Source: Thioalkalivibrio sp. ALMg11 (GTDB lineage Bacteria > Pseudomonadota > Gammaproteobacteria > Ectothiorhodospirales > Ectothiorhodospiraceae). From it: a stretch of DNA of 64,000 nt. The stretch is taken from assembly GCF_000377905.1 (NCBI RefSeq), contig NZ_KB898874.1:248001-312000 (forward strand), read 5' to 3'. The notes below the pieces were generated by a model. It searched no databases. It saw only the letters and a list, made by a program, of their open reading frames with translations, and was not told the origin of the DNA. This document shows positions 7,150-16,448 of this stretch, one piece after another (positions within the stretch are counted from its first letter, which is position 1; every line of letters starts with the position of its first letter). A program made the translations under genes and the position numbers.

Positions 7150-8154
7150 TCAGGCCCCGTACTTCCCCTGGGCCGCCAGCCCGTTGTCGCGCGCGCGTTC
7201 GAAGACGGTCTGCTGGGCCTTTTCGAAATTGGCGGCCGGATCCTTGCCCCAAAGCTCCATCGCCGCCTGCTGCATGCCGCGGCCATAGGAGAACGAGAGC
7301 GGCCACGGGGTCCCGCCGATCTGGTTCATGGCGTCCAGGTGGTTGGTGGCATCGGCGTCGCTCTGCCCGCCCGAGAGGAACACCACCCCCGGCAGGATCG
7401 CCGGCACGGCGGATTCCAGGCAGCGCAGCGTCGCATGGGCGACGTCGTCCACAGTCGCTTGTTCCGGGCAGTCCTTGCCCGGGAGCACCATGCTGGCCTT
7501 GAGGATCGTGCCCTCGAGCAGCACGTGATGCTCGTACAGCGCCCGAAACACGGCCCTCTGAGTCGCCTCGGTCACGCCGTAGCAGGTCTCGATGTCGTGG
7601 TCGCCGTCGATCAGGATCTCTGGCTCTACGATCGGCACGATCCCGTGCTCCTGGCACAGCGCGGCATACCGCGCCAGGGCGTGCGCATTCGACTCGATGC
7701 AGGTATCGGTGGGCATGGTCTCGCCAATGGTGATCACCGCGCGCCACTTGGCGAAGCGGGCCCCCATGCTGGCGTACTCCTCGAGCCGCTCGCGCAGCCC
7801 GTCCAGGCCCTCGGTCACCTTCTCGCCGGGGAAGCCGGCCAGATCCTTCGCGCCCGTATCGACCTTGATACCGGGCAGGATGCCGGCCTCGTTCATCACA
7901 TCCACAAAGGGCTTGCCGTCGCGGGTCGACTGGCGAAGCGTCTCGTCGTACAGGATCGCGCCCGAGATGTATTCCTTCAGCTTCGGCGTGGTCAGCAACA
8001 ACTCGCGGTACGTGCGGCGGTTCTCCTCGGTGTTCTCGACACCGACCGCGCCCAGGCGCTTGCCGATCGTCCCGGTGGATTCATCAATGGCGATGATGCC
8101 CTTGCCGGGCTCCACCATCGCTTCGGCCGTCTCTACCAACTGATCGATCTTCAT
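7150..8154 (-). CDS. fba: Class I fructose-bisphosphate aldolase
   Basis: The 334-residue protein belongs to the vertebrate/plant-type class I aldolases, which split fructose-1,6-bisphosphate through a Schiff base and need no metal. It works in the Calvin-Benson cycle and gluconeogenesis in an autotroph. Family blocks are GKGIIAIDESTGTIGKRL (residues 17-34), ARFAKWRAVI near 130 with the catalytic Lys of KWR, IVPIVEPEIL near 172-181, the Schiff-base Lys in GTILKASMVLPG near 215, and GVVFLSGGQSD near 260. Start ATG 8154 has AAGGAG 6 bases upstream; a longer frame to 8235 lacks one. It is separated by about 70 bases from the next gene upstream on the same strand. Confidence 0.95.
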   Translation of the reverse strand: MKIDQLVETAEAMVEPGKGIIAIDESTGTIGKRLGAVGVENTEENRRTYRELLLTTPKLKEYISGAILYDETLRQSTRDGKPFVDVMNEAGILPGIKVDTGAKDLAGFPGEKVTEGLDGLRERLEEYASMGARFAKWRAVITIGETMPTDTCIESNAHALARYAALCQEHGIVPIVEPEILIDGDHDIETCYGVTEATQRAVFRALYEHHVLLEGTILKASMVLPGKDCPEQATVDDVAHATLRCLESAVPAILPGVVFLSGGQSDADATNHLDAMNQIGGTPWPLSFSYGRGMQQAAMELWGKDPAANFEKAQQTVFERARDNGLAAQGKYGA

Positions 8155-8307
8155 GCCTGCTCCTTGGATTTCTGCGCATTTCTGCTGTGCGTGGGCTGTC
8201 TTCGGAGAGTAGTCACCCTCCGCAGGTTCTTCCAACCCGACAGGAAAGACCCCACCACAGTTTCGGGCAAAGCACGAAAGGCCGTGTCCACGGCGCTTGT
8301 AAACCGC

Positions 8308-9495
8308 TCAGGCGTATTCGCCCGCCGCGTGCCCGGAGGCCCAGGCCCACTGGAAGTTGTGCCCGCCCAGATGCCCGGTCACGTCCACCACCTCGCCAAT
8401 GAAATAGAGCCCCGGCACCGTTCGGCACTCCATCGTCTTGGATGACAGCGCAGCGGTATCCACCCCGCCCAGGGTGACTTCCGCGGTGCGATAGCCCTCG
8501 GTCCCCGCGGGCCACACCGTCCATGGCTGACAGACGGTTACCACCTGTTCGATATCCGCGTTACTCAAGTGCTCCAGTGCCCGGTTCTCCACCCACAGCT
8601 CGCACCAGCGCTGCGCAACCCGGCGCGTCAGCTGCTCGCCCAGCACACTCTTGAGTTCCAGCTTCGGACGCTGCTCGCGCAGTTCGCGCAGGTGCGCCGC
8701 CAGATCCATGCCCGGGAACAGGTCGATCGCCACCGGCTGCCCCTCTTCCCAGTAGGAGGACGCCTGCAACACCGCGGGACCGCTCAGCCCCCGATGCGTG
8801 AACAGAAGATTCTCGCGAAACCCCACGCCCCCGGCCGTCGTCACCGTATCCAGCGCCACACCCGACAGCCCCTCCAGCTCCTCCAGGGGCCGCCCGCTCA
8901 AGGTGAACGGGACCAGCGCCGGCCGCGTCGGCTGTACCGGAAGCTCCAGTGAGCGGGCCAGATCCAGGCCAAAGCCCGTGGCCCCCATGCGCGGAATGGA
9001 GTAACCCCCCGTGGCAATCACCAGCGACTCGCAGGCGATCGCTTCCTGGCCGGCCATCAGCCGGTGCGGCGCACCTGGCTCCACGTCCGCCACCGGCGTA
9101 TCCGTGCGTACCGTGACCCCGGCCGCGGCGCACTCGTCCAGCAGCATCTGCACGATGTCCTTCGAGGAGCGATCGCAGAACAGCTGCCCCAGCTTCTTTT
9201 CGTGGTAGGGAATGCCGTGCTTTTCCACCAGGGCGATGAAGTCCCACTGGCTGTAGCGGCTGAGCGCGGACTTCACGAAATGCGGGTTCGCGGAGATGAA
9301 ATTCTCCGGCTCGCAGTACATGTTGGTGAAGTTGCAGCGGCCGCCGCCCGACATCAGGATCTTCTTCCCGACCCGGTTGGCATGGTCCAGTACCAGCACC
9401 CGGCGCCCACGCCCGCCCGCGGTCAGGGCGCACATCAGCCCGGCCGCCCCGCCACCGATCACGACCACATCGATATGCTTCGCCGCGTCACTCAT
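8308..9495 (-). CDS. HI0933/YhiN-family FAD-dependent oxidoreductase
   Basis: A 395-residue soluble flavoprotein of the HI0933-like (YhiN/BaiN) group. The N-terminal dinucleotide fold reads DVVVIGGGAAGLMCALTAG (residues 9-27), followed by the family-specific GKKILMSGGGRCNFTN near 43-58. Further blocks are ATGGYSIPRMGATGFG near 160-175 and the C-terminal GLYFIGEVVDVTGHLGGHN near 365-383, which closes the FAD site. The substrate of the family is not established in most bacteria. It is followed on the same strand by fba and preceded by the RDD gene, with gaps of about 150 and 50 bases, so co-transcription is possible but unproven. Confidence 0.9.
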   Translation of the reverse strand: MSDAAKHIDVVVIGGGAAGLMCALTAGGRGRRVLVLDHANRVGKKILMSGGGRCNFTNMYCEPENFISANPHFVKSALSRYSQWDFIALVEKHGIPYHEKKLGQLFCDRSSKDIVQMLLDECAAAGVTVRTDTPVADVEPGAPHRLMAGQEAIACESLVIATGGYSIPRMGATGFGLDLARSLELPVQPTRPALVPFTLSGRPLEELEGLSGVALDTVTTAGGVGFRENLLFTHRGLSGPAVLQASSYWEEGQPVAIDLFPGMDLAAHLRELREQRPKLELKSVLGEQLTRRVAQRWCELWVENRALEHLSNADIEQVVTVCQPWTVWPAGTEGYRTAEVTLGGVDTAALSSKTMECRTVPGLYFIGEVVDVTGHLGGHNFQWAWASGHAAGEYA

Positions 9496-9544
9496 GGCGC
9501 GCGCTGCGGCTCGAATCGGGAGTTGTGCGTAGCCCCTGGCACAC

Positions 9545-10093
9545 TCAGCGCACCCACTCCTTGCGCACCACCAGGGTCTGCGCGATCAGGTCGTGCAAGG
9601 CCTGACGACGCTTGGTAAAGGCCACCATGATGTAGCCGATCATCAGGATCAGCCCGGACAGGATGGTCGCGAAATGCCGCCCGGTCGCGCGCAGGAACGA
9701 GATCCGCTCGCCCTGGAAGTCCACCACCCGCAGGCCAAACACCATCTTGCCCAGCGTCGCCTGGTACTGGGAGCTGTGCATGCCGGCCCAGTACAGCCAG
9801 GCCACCACGACATTCACCAGAAACCAGGCCGCCTCCCCAGGCGGCACGGGGTCATCCGGCCCGCGCGCGGCCAGTGTCTCCGGGCTGATCAGCGCCTGCG
9901 CCACGATCTGTGGCACACCGATAATCACCGCATCCAGCAGATAGGCCCCCACGCGTACCCAGAAGCCACCGTAGGCCGAACGCGCCTCGGGCGGGCCATC
10001 GTGAGCACCGGCTCCGGCCTCCAGCGGTGCACCACACTGAATACAAAACCGCGCCTCTGGCGGGTTCTGCTTGCCACACTGTCCACAATCCAT
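9545..10093 (-). CDS. RDD-family membrane protein with N-terminal zinc ribbon
   Basis: This 182-residue protein begins with a zinc ribbon (CGQCGKQNPPEARFCIQCG, two CxxC pairs, residues 3-21), then an RDD domain with three predicted membrane segments: GGFWVRVGAYLLDAVIIGV (Arg and Asp of the RDD signature) near 42-60, a helix near 90-108 and one near 145-165 before RRQALHDLIAQTLVV. RDD proteins are integral membrane proteins, some linked to ion exchange in halophiles; the role here is unknown. Start ATG 10093 is the only good in-frame start before the ribbon. It lies 50 bases downstream of the PLD-fold gene on the same strand. Confidence 0.88.
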   Translation of the reverse strand: MDCGQCGKQNPPEARFCIQCGAPLEAGAGAHDGPPEARSAYGGFWVRVGAYLLDAVIIGVPQIVAQALISPETLAARGPDDPVPPGEAAWFLVNVVVAWLYWAGMHSSQYQATLGKMVFGLRVVDFQGERISFLRATGRHFATILSGLILMIGYIMVAFTKRRQALHDLIAQTLVVRKEWVR

Positions 10094-10142
10094 GATGTCT
10101 CGCTATCCCTTTATGTTGTGCGCTCTCGCCAGGATCGACCGC

Positions 10143-11705
10143 CTACAGTAACGGCTCGACGGGAAGGATCCGGGTCATGCCGGACACAAACCGCCGCCAC
10201 AAACCCGCCTTGGGCTCCTGACGGTAGGCATTTCCGGAACCGTCCCGCCATACCAGACCACCGGATGCATCCCGCTCCACCCGGTAGGCCACCTGCGGCC
10301 GAATCCCCCGTTGATGCAGTGCGGCCAGCCGTTCCACCAAAACCGGCTCGGACAAGAACACACCCGACTCGCTGTTGGTTTGCGCCGAGCGCGGGTCCAG
10401 GTTGAACGAGCCAACAAAGGCCTCCTCGCGATCGAATACCAGCAGCTTGGAATGCAGGCTGGCCTGCGAGGGCTCGATCCCGCGATCGCGCTCCAGGCGC
10501 GCCCAGCGCGGCGGCCCGGTCGGGCGCAGCTCGAACAGCTCGACCCGGGCATCCAGCAGCGCATGTCGACGCCGCGCATAGCCGGCATGGGTAAAGGCCA
10601 CATCGTTCGCCGCCAGCGAGTTCGTCAGCACCTGTACACGCGCCCCCGACTCGCTCATCCGCGACAGCTGGGCGGTCCCGTCACGCCCCGGAACAAAGTA
10701 CGGCGAGACGATCAGCAGTTCCTGCTCCACACCCAGCAGCCGCTCACCCAGGGCGTCCGCGACGCGCGAGCCATCGCCTCGTGCACGCGCCTTGGCCTCG
10801 TCATCGACCACGAACTCCGCGCGCGTCGTCCACACATATGCCGCCGCATCGGCAATCGGCTGCGGCACCGGCTGCCCATTCAGGGGTTCCATCTGCATCA
10901 GCGGGTGGGTGTGATTCTGTGCCAGCCAGGCCCGCAGGGACCCTTGCTGCAGCGCCAGGCGCTCCGGCGAACCGGCCTCTCGCGCAACGCGCTCGACCCC
11001 GATCGCGCCAGGGCTGTTCCAGAATTCCACGAACGACCGGTCGATCTCCCTGACCAGCGGCCCCACCACCACCAGATCCAGATCCGCAAAATTGTAATCG
11101 GGGCTCGCCTCGAAGTACTCGTCCCCGACATTGCGCCCGCCCGTAATCGCCAGGCGCCCGTCCACCACCCAGGCCTTGTTGTGCATCCGGTGGTTCAGGT
11201 CGCTGCCGCGAAAGAAGAACTCGACACTGGCCCGCAGCAGACCCTCGCGCGTACGGAAGGGATTGAAGATCCGAACTTCAACGTTCGGATGCTGGGCAAT
11301 CGCGGCCAGCGTCGCGTCACGCCCGCGCGCGTCGATGTCATCCAGCAGCAAGGAGACCCGCACGCCGCGATCCGCCGCCGCCAGCAACTCGCCCATCAGT
11401 ACCCGGCCGGCCGCATCGTCGCGCCAGATATAAGCCTGCACCTGGATCCGCTCGCGCGCCATGCGCACGCTCATCACCCGCCAGCGGAAGGCCTCGGCCC
11501 CCTCGTCCAGCAGTCGGAACCCCGTCTTCCCCTGCTCGCGAGCCGGCGCGAACCCTTCCAGCCACTCCGCCAGCGGCCCCTCTGAGGCGGGGAGCTCCAA
11601 CGCTTGCCATCCGCGTTCCGGCGCCGGCTGCAACGGCGCACAACCCGCCGCGAGTGCCAGAAACAGCACTGCCAGAAGCCAGGAAAACCGATATGGATCA
11701 CGCAT
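10143..11705 (-). CDS. Phospholipase D-fold lipoprotein (ClsC/cardiolipin-synthase-like)
   Basis: The protein carries a lipoprotein signal (FSWLLAVLFLALAAGC) and two HKD half-sites: HNKAWVVDGRLAITGGRN near residues 200-217 and HSKLLVFDREEAFVGSFN near 430-447. Two HKD motifs are required for phosphatidyl transfer. The architecture resembles the ClsC-like secreted or envelope-anchored phospholipase-D proteins that join phosphatidylglycerol with phosphatidylethanolamine or another acceptor; the substrate is inferred. I set the start at ATG 11705 because it places the signal peptide at the N-terminus; an in-frame ATG at 11750 lacks support. A second, different HKD protein lies at 23130-24449. Confidence 0.88.
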   Translation of the reverse strand: MRDPYRFSWLLAVLFLALAAGCAPLQPAPERGWQALELPASEGPLAEWLEGFAPAREQGKTGFRLLDEGAEAFRWRVMSVRMARERIQVQAYIWRDDAAGRVLMGELLAAADRGVRVSLLLDDIDARGRDATLAAIAQHPNVEVRIFNPFRTREGLLRASVEFFFRGSDLNHRMHNKAWVVDGRLAITGGRNVGDEYFEASPDYNFADLDLVVVGPLVREIDRSFVEFWNSPGAIGVERVAREAGSPERLALQQGSLRAWLAQNHTHPLMQMEPLNGQPVPQPIADAAAYVWTTRAEFVVDDEAKARARGDGSRVADALGERLLGVEQELLIVSPYFVPGRDGTAQLSRMSESGARVQVLTNSLAANDVAFTHAGYARRRHALLDARVELFELRPTGPPRWARLERDRGIEPSQASLHSKLLVFDREEAFVGSFNLDPRSAQTNSESGVFLSEPVLVERLAALHQRGIRPQVAYRVERDASGGLVWRDGSGNAYRQEPKAGLWRRFVSGMTRILPVEPLL

Positions 11706-11818
11706 GAACAAGCAATCGCCCGACGCGATGCCCCCTTTATCGAATAGCACGCCCGGTACCAGCCTGACGCCGCGTACGCGCCCTGTCGATCCGGGACATC
11801 CGCCGACCGCCCGGGCAT

Positions 11819-11857
11819 AAAAAAAGCGAGCCGGGCGGACCCTGGCTCGCTTTTTTC
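11819..11857 (-). terminator. Terminator after tRNA-Val
   Basis: GCGAGCC (11826-11832) pairs with GGCTCGC (11844-11850), flanked by A residues on the left and T residues on the right, so the hairpin can work on either strand. It ends tRNA-Val transcription on the minus strand. Confidence 0.85.
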
Positions 11858-11864
11858 AACAAAT

Positions 11865-11941
11865 TGGTAGGCGCGATTGGACTCGAACCAACGACCCCTA
11901 CCATGTCAAGGTAGTGCTCTAACCAACTGAGCTACGCGCCT
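11865..11941 (-). tRNA. tRNA-Val (GAC)
   Basis: The 77-nt cloverleaf has acceptor stem AGGCGCG/CGCGCCT, D-arm GCTCAGTTGGTTAGAGC, anticodon loop CTTGACA with anticodon GAC, T-loop GGTTCGAGTCC and an encoded CCA. It closely resembles E. coli valV/valW. No integrase or duplicated 3' end is seen beside it. Confidence 0.97.
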
Positions 11942-12157
11942 GTCGTCTTCGAGTGGCGTATTCTACCGACTCCCCGCCCCCTGTCAAAGCATCCGTTAAC
12001 TCATTTTGCGTGCCGCGTTAATGGGGTCAGCCCACGGCACCCTGGACGCGCGACGAAGCATTGACAGTCGATCGCGATCTTGCCGGTCTCCGCGCTTTCC
12101 CGGCGCGCAACCCGCCAGGGCTGGACCAGCATTTTCCGCACGGAGACAAAACCGGCC

Positions 12158-13495
12158 TTAGCCCCGTTTTACCGCCTTTTCATAGAGCCCCGGAAAGCGC
12201 CCGTCGGGGTCGCATTCGCGCTTGAGGGCCTCGTAGGCCGGGCGGTCGTAGTTCTGCCAGAACGTGGTCTCGTCGTAGGTACTGCGCGAGTACAGGCTCT
12301 TCTTGCCGCCGTGCTTCGCGACCAGTTCCTCGACCCGGGCGTTGTAGTAGCCATCGGGCTCACTGGAGCGGACCATGTCCCAGAAGCCGAAGTTGATGTA
12401 CGCGGTATCAGTACGCAACTGGAACAACGAGAACCCGGCGTCGGGAACGACAAACGGGCAGATCCACACCGGGCGGATGCCGATTTCGGCCTCGAAATCT
12501 TCCAGAAATGCCGCGGCGTTGGCGATCGGGATGTCGACGTCCTGGATCACCGCCTCGGTGCGCGGCTGAATGGACTGGAGCAGGCTCAGCGGCCAGCGGC
12601 GGCTGGCGCGCATGATCTTCTGGTAGGTGACACTCGACAGGCGTTTGCGCCCGAGAAGCAGCCGCACCGGCTTGAGGTTGGCCCCGACATTCCTGCTGCA
12701 CCAGAACCAGTCGGTGTCCCAGCGCCAGAGGTAGTCGTGGATGCTCAGATAATCCTCGCGCCGCTCGCGCAGGCTCTGCCAGTACTGGCGCATCCAGGTG
12801 TAGTCGCTGGCCTCGATGCCCGCTGGCAGCGATTCGACGAAATGCGCGCGGGTCAGCACGAAATCGCCGGGGGCGAAGTACACGCCATCGAGAAACGCGC
12901 AGGTCGGGTGCGCGCATTCCTCGTCGATCGCGGCGAACAGTTCTCCGGGGTCCCGGAAACGGATGTGCTCGAGCCGGACATAGGGCTGCACCGGAATCAG
13001 ACGCAGGCGGACCCGCGTGGCGTAACCGAGGCTGCCGTAGGAGTTCGGAAAGCCGTAGAACAGTTCCGGGCGCTGCTCGCGCGAACAGGTCAACACGCGG
13101 CCGTCGGCGACCATGACGTCGAGCTCTTCCACCATGTCATGCACCAGGCCGTAGCGGAACGCGCCTGACTCGATGCCGATCCCGGTGGTCGCGCCGCCGA
13201 CCGTGATGCTCTTGAGTTCCGGCACGATGGCCGGTGCCAGGCCGTATGGCAGGGTTGCGTCGACCACGTCGGCATAGGTCGTCATGCCCTCGACCTCGGC
13301 GACACAGGCCTCGGCGTCGATCGCGATGACGTGGTTGAGCGAAGCCACGTCGATCGCGGTCCGGCGGGCCTCCTCGCGCGGCCTGAACAGGTTGCTGGTG
13401 GACTTCCGGAGGCGCACCGGCCCGTCGGATTCGGCCAGCGCCGTGGCCATCGCCTGCACGCGATCGCGGTGGGCGTCCCAGGCGGCCTTGCTCAT
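12158..13495 (-). CDS. FAD-binding oxidoreductase partner of the CFA-type methyltransferase (TmsA/BfaA-like)
   Basis: This 445-residue protein has the PCMH-type FAD-binding fold: RLRKSTSNLFRPR near residues 28-40, VAEVEGMTTYADVV near 65-78, and the flavin block SITVGGATTGIGIESGAFRYG near 95-115, followed by a C-terminal catalytic half. Its start overlaps the stop of the upstream methyltransferase (ATGA), so the two are translationally coupled. In actinobacteria the pair TmsB/TmsA (BfaB/BfaA) makes 10-methyl fatty acids: the methyltransferase makes a 10-methylene acyl chain and the flavoprotein reduces it with NADPH. I assign the same role here by context; another oxidative lipid modification is possible. 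Confidence 0.78.
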   Translation of the reverse strand: MSKAAWDAHRDRVQAMATALAESDGPVRLRKSTSNLFRPREEARRTAIDVASLNHVIAIDAEACVAEVEGMTTYADVVDATLPYGLAPAIVPELKSITVGGATTGIGIESGAFRYGLVHDMVEELDVMVADGRVLTCSREQRPELFYGFPNSYGSLGYATRVRLRLIPVQPYVRLEHIRFRDPGELFAAIDEECAHPTCAFLDGVYFAPGDFVLTRAHFVESLPAGIEASDYTWMRQYWQSLRERREDYLSIHDYLWRWDTDWFWCSRNVGANLKPVRLLLGRKRLSSVTYQKIMRASRRWPLSLLQSIQPRTEAVIQDVDIPIANAAAFLEDFEAEIGIRPVWICPFVVPDAGFSLFQLRTDTAYINFGFWDMVRSSEPDGYYNARVEELVAKHGGKKSLYSRSTYDETTFWQNYDRPAYEALKRECDPDGRFPGLYEKAVKRG

Positions 13496-14622
13496 CGGAC
13501 GGGCTCATAGCGCGGCAGATCGCCGTGGCTGAGCACGAGCTGCCAGAGATTCAGGTTGCGCGCCCGGAAGGCGCCGGCACAGCTCAACAGGTAATAGCGC
13601 CACATCCGGTAGAAGCGCTCGTCCAGCCCGTCGCTTTGTTGCAGCTCCGGCCAGGCGGCGACGAAATTGTCGTCCCAGCCCATCAGGGTGCGGTCGTAGT
13701 CCGGGCCGAAGTTATGCCAGTCCTCGAGCACGAACAGACCTTCCTTGGCCCGGGTGAGCTGAGCCTCGGCCGGGATCACGCCACCGGGGAAAATGTATTT
13801 CGCGATCCAGGGGTCGGTGCTGGTGCGGCTGATGTTGCCGCCGATGGTGTGGACCAGCGCCAGGCCGCCGGGCTTCAGGCGGGCCCGGGCCAGGTCGAAG
13901 AAGGCGCGAAAGTTCTTCGGCCCGACGTGCTCCATCAGACCGACACTCAGGACCCGGTCGTATTGCCGGGATTCATTGGCCGCCTCGCGGTAGTCCTGCT
14001 GCCGAACGTCGACCGGCAGGCCTTCGCAAAGCCCTCTCGCGTACTCCACCTGCTGGCTGCTGATGTTGTAGCTGTCCACCTCGCACCCGTGCTCCGCGGC
14101 CAGAAACCGGGCCAGCTCGCCGAATCCGCCGCCCAGCTCAAGGACACGCATGCCCGGTTCCAGGTGCAGCTTGCGCGCGATCAGGTCCAGCTTCGCACGC
14201 TGGGCCTCGTCCAGGGTCGTGTCGGCCCCGTCGGGGCCGTAATAGGCGCAGGTGTACTGCATGGTCGGCCCGAGCATGGCCTCGTAGAGCCGGTTCGAAA
14301 GGTCGTAATGCTGCTCCGCGACCCGCCGCGAGCGCCTGCGACTCTGCTCGTTGCCGAGCCAGCTCAGCAACACCTGGCCCAGTACCGACGGCGTACGGAC
14401 CTTGTCGTCCAGGCTGGCCCGGAGCAACCGGAAGAACAACTCGTCGAGCCGCTCGGTGTCCCACCAGCCGTCCATGTAGGCCTCGCCGGCGCCGAGCGAG
14501 CCCTCGGCCAGAATCCGCTGATACAGGCGCTCGTCGTGGACCTGCAGATCCCAGGGCCGCTCGCCGCCGGCATCGACGTCAGCGCGGCGCAGCAGTTCCG
14601 TGACTTGTTGTCTTGCTGACAT
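13492..14622 (-). CDS. Cyclopropane-fatty-acid-synthase-family methyltransferase (TmsB/BfaB-like)
   Basis: This 376-residue SAM enzyme of the CFA synthase family acts on unsaturated acyl chains of membrane phospholipids. Blocks include GEAYMDGWWDTERLDELF (residues 45-62), the AEQHYDLSNRLYEAML block near 101-116, SAM motif MRVLELGGGFGELARFLA near 157-174, and MEHVGPKNFRAFFDLAR near 232-248. The C-terminal WHNFGPDYDRTLMGW is typical of CFA synthases. AAGGAG precedes ATG 14622. Its pairing with an FAD oxidoreductase favours methylene/10-methyl chemistry over cyclopropane formation, as inferred for TmsB/TmsA operons. Confidence 0.85.
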   Translation of the reverse strand: MSARQQVTELLRRADVDAGGERPWDLQVHDERLYQRILAEGSLGAGEAYMDGWWDTERLDELFFRLLRASLDDKVRTPSVLGQVLLSWLGNEQSRRRSRRVAEQHYDLSNRLYEAMLGPTMQYTCAYYGPDGADTTLDEAQRAKLDLIARKLHLEPGMRVLELGGGFGELARFLAAEHGCEVDSYNISSQQVEYARGLCEGLPVDVRQQDYREAANESRQYDRVLSVGLMEHVGPKNFRAFFDLARARLKPGGLALVHTIGGNISRTSTDPWIAKYIFPGGVIPAEAQLTRAKEGLFVLEDWHNFGPDYDRTLMGWDDNFVAAWPELQQSDGLDERFYRMWRYYLLSCAGAFRARNLNLWQLVLSHGDLPRYEPVR

Positions 14623-15122
14623 GCTCGCGCTCCTTGCAGGAATCGGATGGCCGGGGTCCGGCCGCGATCAATCCCATCACTTTAGCCATAATCAGGAGCT
14701 AGCCCCAAGTTCGCAATGGTCCGTTCTCCTCCGGACCCGGCCCGCTCGTTCACCCGACTTCCGCCGTTGTGCATGAACCGTCCGCCACCAAAAAGACCTG
14801 CGACGGGATAAGCCAACGCACATCACAGCCCGTACCCAGAAGATGTGCGGCCAAGCCAGACCAGACCAGGGCCGCGCCGCTACGTCCGAAAGCCGCCCCA
14901 CGGTGCCGGGCTGCCTCATCAGACCGCCTGCCGCAGGTCCGCAAACGCGACTGATTGTCCCACTCATACGCGCCGGGGCTACCGAACACTGCTTTTTTGA
15001 ACAGGATCGCCCTTCACGCCATGCGCGCAAGCCGGATCCCGTGCAAAGAGGAAAACCCGGCCGCGCACACTCGCACACCCCCGGGCCATTTCCGATTCCA
15101 ACCCCGTAGCGAAGGCCGCATC
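14623..15122. other. Intergenic stretch without a recognised gene
   Basis: Five hundred bases separate the methyltransferase start from the stop of the ATP-grasp gene. Open frames here are low-complexity and lack ribosome sites. No RNA gene or clear terminator is visible. The base composition falls toward the ATP-grasp gene. Confidence 0.5.
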
Positions 15123-16448
15123 TCAGGACACAGCATTCTGCACCTCCGGGGCCTTGCCTGACGTCTCTGGAACAGAACCGAACTCGAAGTGCAGGGCCTG
15201 CAGAATGCGATTGTATTTCTCCAGCAATGCCTTGCGATCCTCTGCGCCCGTATGGACATGGGCGATATCGTAGCTATAGCTGTCCTGCTCCAGCAGGTCC
15301 GAGAGCCGCGCCCCCTGCTCGACCTTGAGTTCGATCAGCGTATCCGGAAATTCCTCCTGGATACGCTCGATATCGCCGGCGCTGGGAACATGCGTGGCGA
15401 TTCCGTCCTCGAACACGCGCACGTGAAACTTCGCGGCACACCCATAGCGGCCGCGCCGTAACGGGAAATCCGGTGCCCTTCCCAAGGCCAGTTCCAGCAT
15501 GATCTGGAAATTAGAAGCCCCATCCACTTTTTCGAACATATCGCTATGTGATTGCGACAGTCGCGGATTGACTTCCAGCAACGTAAGTTCCTCGGTCTTC
15601 GGCCGGTAAAAAAACTCCACGTTGTAGGTCGCATTGTCGTAGCCAAAGTGTAGCAATACTTTGTTGGTCGCCTCACTGATCCTGTTCTTCACCCGCTTCG
15701 GAAGGCTAGACGGGTATTGATAGCGAAGAAACGACGAACGGTTGGGATAATTGATCGAATCGATGATCCCGTAATGCTGCGGTTTCCCGGCAAACACGTA
15801 ACCCTCTATCGTGCACTGGCGCCCGCCGACAGCCTGTTCAACGATACAGTTCCGGCCGCCGATGGCGGCAATCTCCTCAGGGAGATCTGCATACGAAAGG
15901 ATCTGGTCGAAGGGTCCGGCGATGCGATCAATGCGCGCGCGGAACTGGCCAATGGCGTGGCTCAGTTGGCGCTGGTTGCCTACCCTGAATGCAAGTAGCG
16001 AGTCCATCCCCTTAACCGGCTTGATCCAGAAGGGAAAGGGAACGTCTATGGCGTCGATGGCGGCATCATCGAACGGGTCCACGACATCGAATCGCGGGAC
16101 CATGCCGGGGATGACTTTGTGCTGTTCCAGCCGACTCCAGTACTTGTGCTCGCAGCGGAGGACACTCTCGAGCGAGGGCGAGGCAAGTCCATATTCGCGG
16201 CAGAGGATCGGCACCATCGTGGTCACTGGAAAATCCCAATAACCGAGAATTCCGTCGATCGAACCGTCGAATTCGTGGAGACGTTCGCGTGCCTTATCGA
16301 GGCATTCTTCGACAGGATAAAACCCTTTGGCTTTCACCTCATCAAAACTCAATAGTTCATGGAGTCTATAGTCGACGCCGATATCAACCGCCCTGATCTT
16401 CTTCATGTTGAAAGGGTCGGCCCCAACGATGAAAATATTCTTGGCCAT
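15123..16448 (-). CDS. ATP-grasp enzyme of unknown substrate
   Basis: A 441-residue ATP-grasp protein. The N-terminal pre-ATP-grasp fold (AKNIFIVGADPFNMKKIR) is followed by FPFWIKPVKGMDSLLAFRV near residues 138-156 (ATP-binding Lys), NCIVEQAVGGRQCTIEGY near 202-219, and the metal-binding NVEFFYRPKTEELTLLEVNP near 276-295 ending in Glu and Asn. It belongs with the carboxylate-amine ligases that join a carboxylate to an amine or thiol through an acyl phosphate; the substrate cannot be read from sequence. GGAGG precedes the ATG. The gene is visibly AT-richer than its neighbours and sits between two non-coding stretches, which suggests acquisition by transfer. Confidence 0.8.
   Translation of the reverse strand: MAKNIFIVGADPFNMKKIRAVDIGVDYRLHELLSFDEVKAKGFYPVEECLDKARERLHEFDGSIDGILGYWDFPVTTMVPILCREYGLASPSLESVLRCEHKYWSRLEQHKVIPGMVPRFDVVDPFDDAAIDAIDVPFPFWIKPVKGMDSLLAFRVGNQRQLSHAIGQFRARIDRIAGPFDQILSYADLPEEIAAIGGRNCIVEQAVGGRQCTIEGYVFAGKPQHYGIIDSINYPNRSSFLRYQYPSSLPKRVKNRISEATNKVLLHFGYDNATYNVEFFYRPKTEELTLLEVNPRLSQSHSDMFEKVDGASNFQIMLELALGRAPDFPLRRGRYGCAAKFHVRVFEDGIATHVPSAGDIERIQEEFPDTLIELKVEQGARLSDLLEQDSYSYDIAHVHTGAEDRKALLEKYNRILQALHFEFGSVPETSGKAPEVQNAVS

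Noticed and set aside
11865-11941. tRNA-Val as an integration site
   Set aside because: No integrase, no direct repeat of the tRNA 3' end and ordinary genes on both sides.
14692-15078. 128-codon minus-strand frame in the spacer before the ATP-grasp gene
   Set aside because: Low-complexity Arg/Ser/Cys composition, no ribosome site and no domain.
15745-15765. FNR-like TTGATCGAATCGAT inside the ATP-grasp gene
   Set aside because: Wrong spacing for TTGAT-N4-ATCAA and located within coding sequence.
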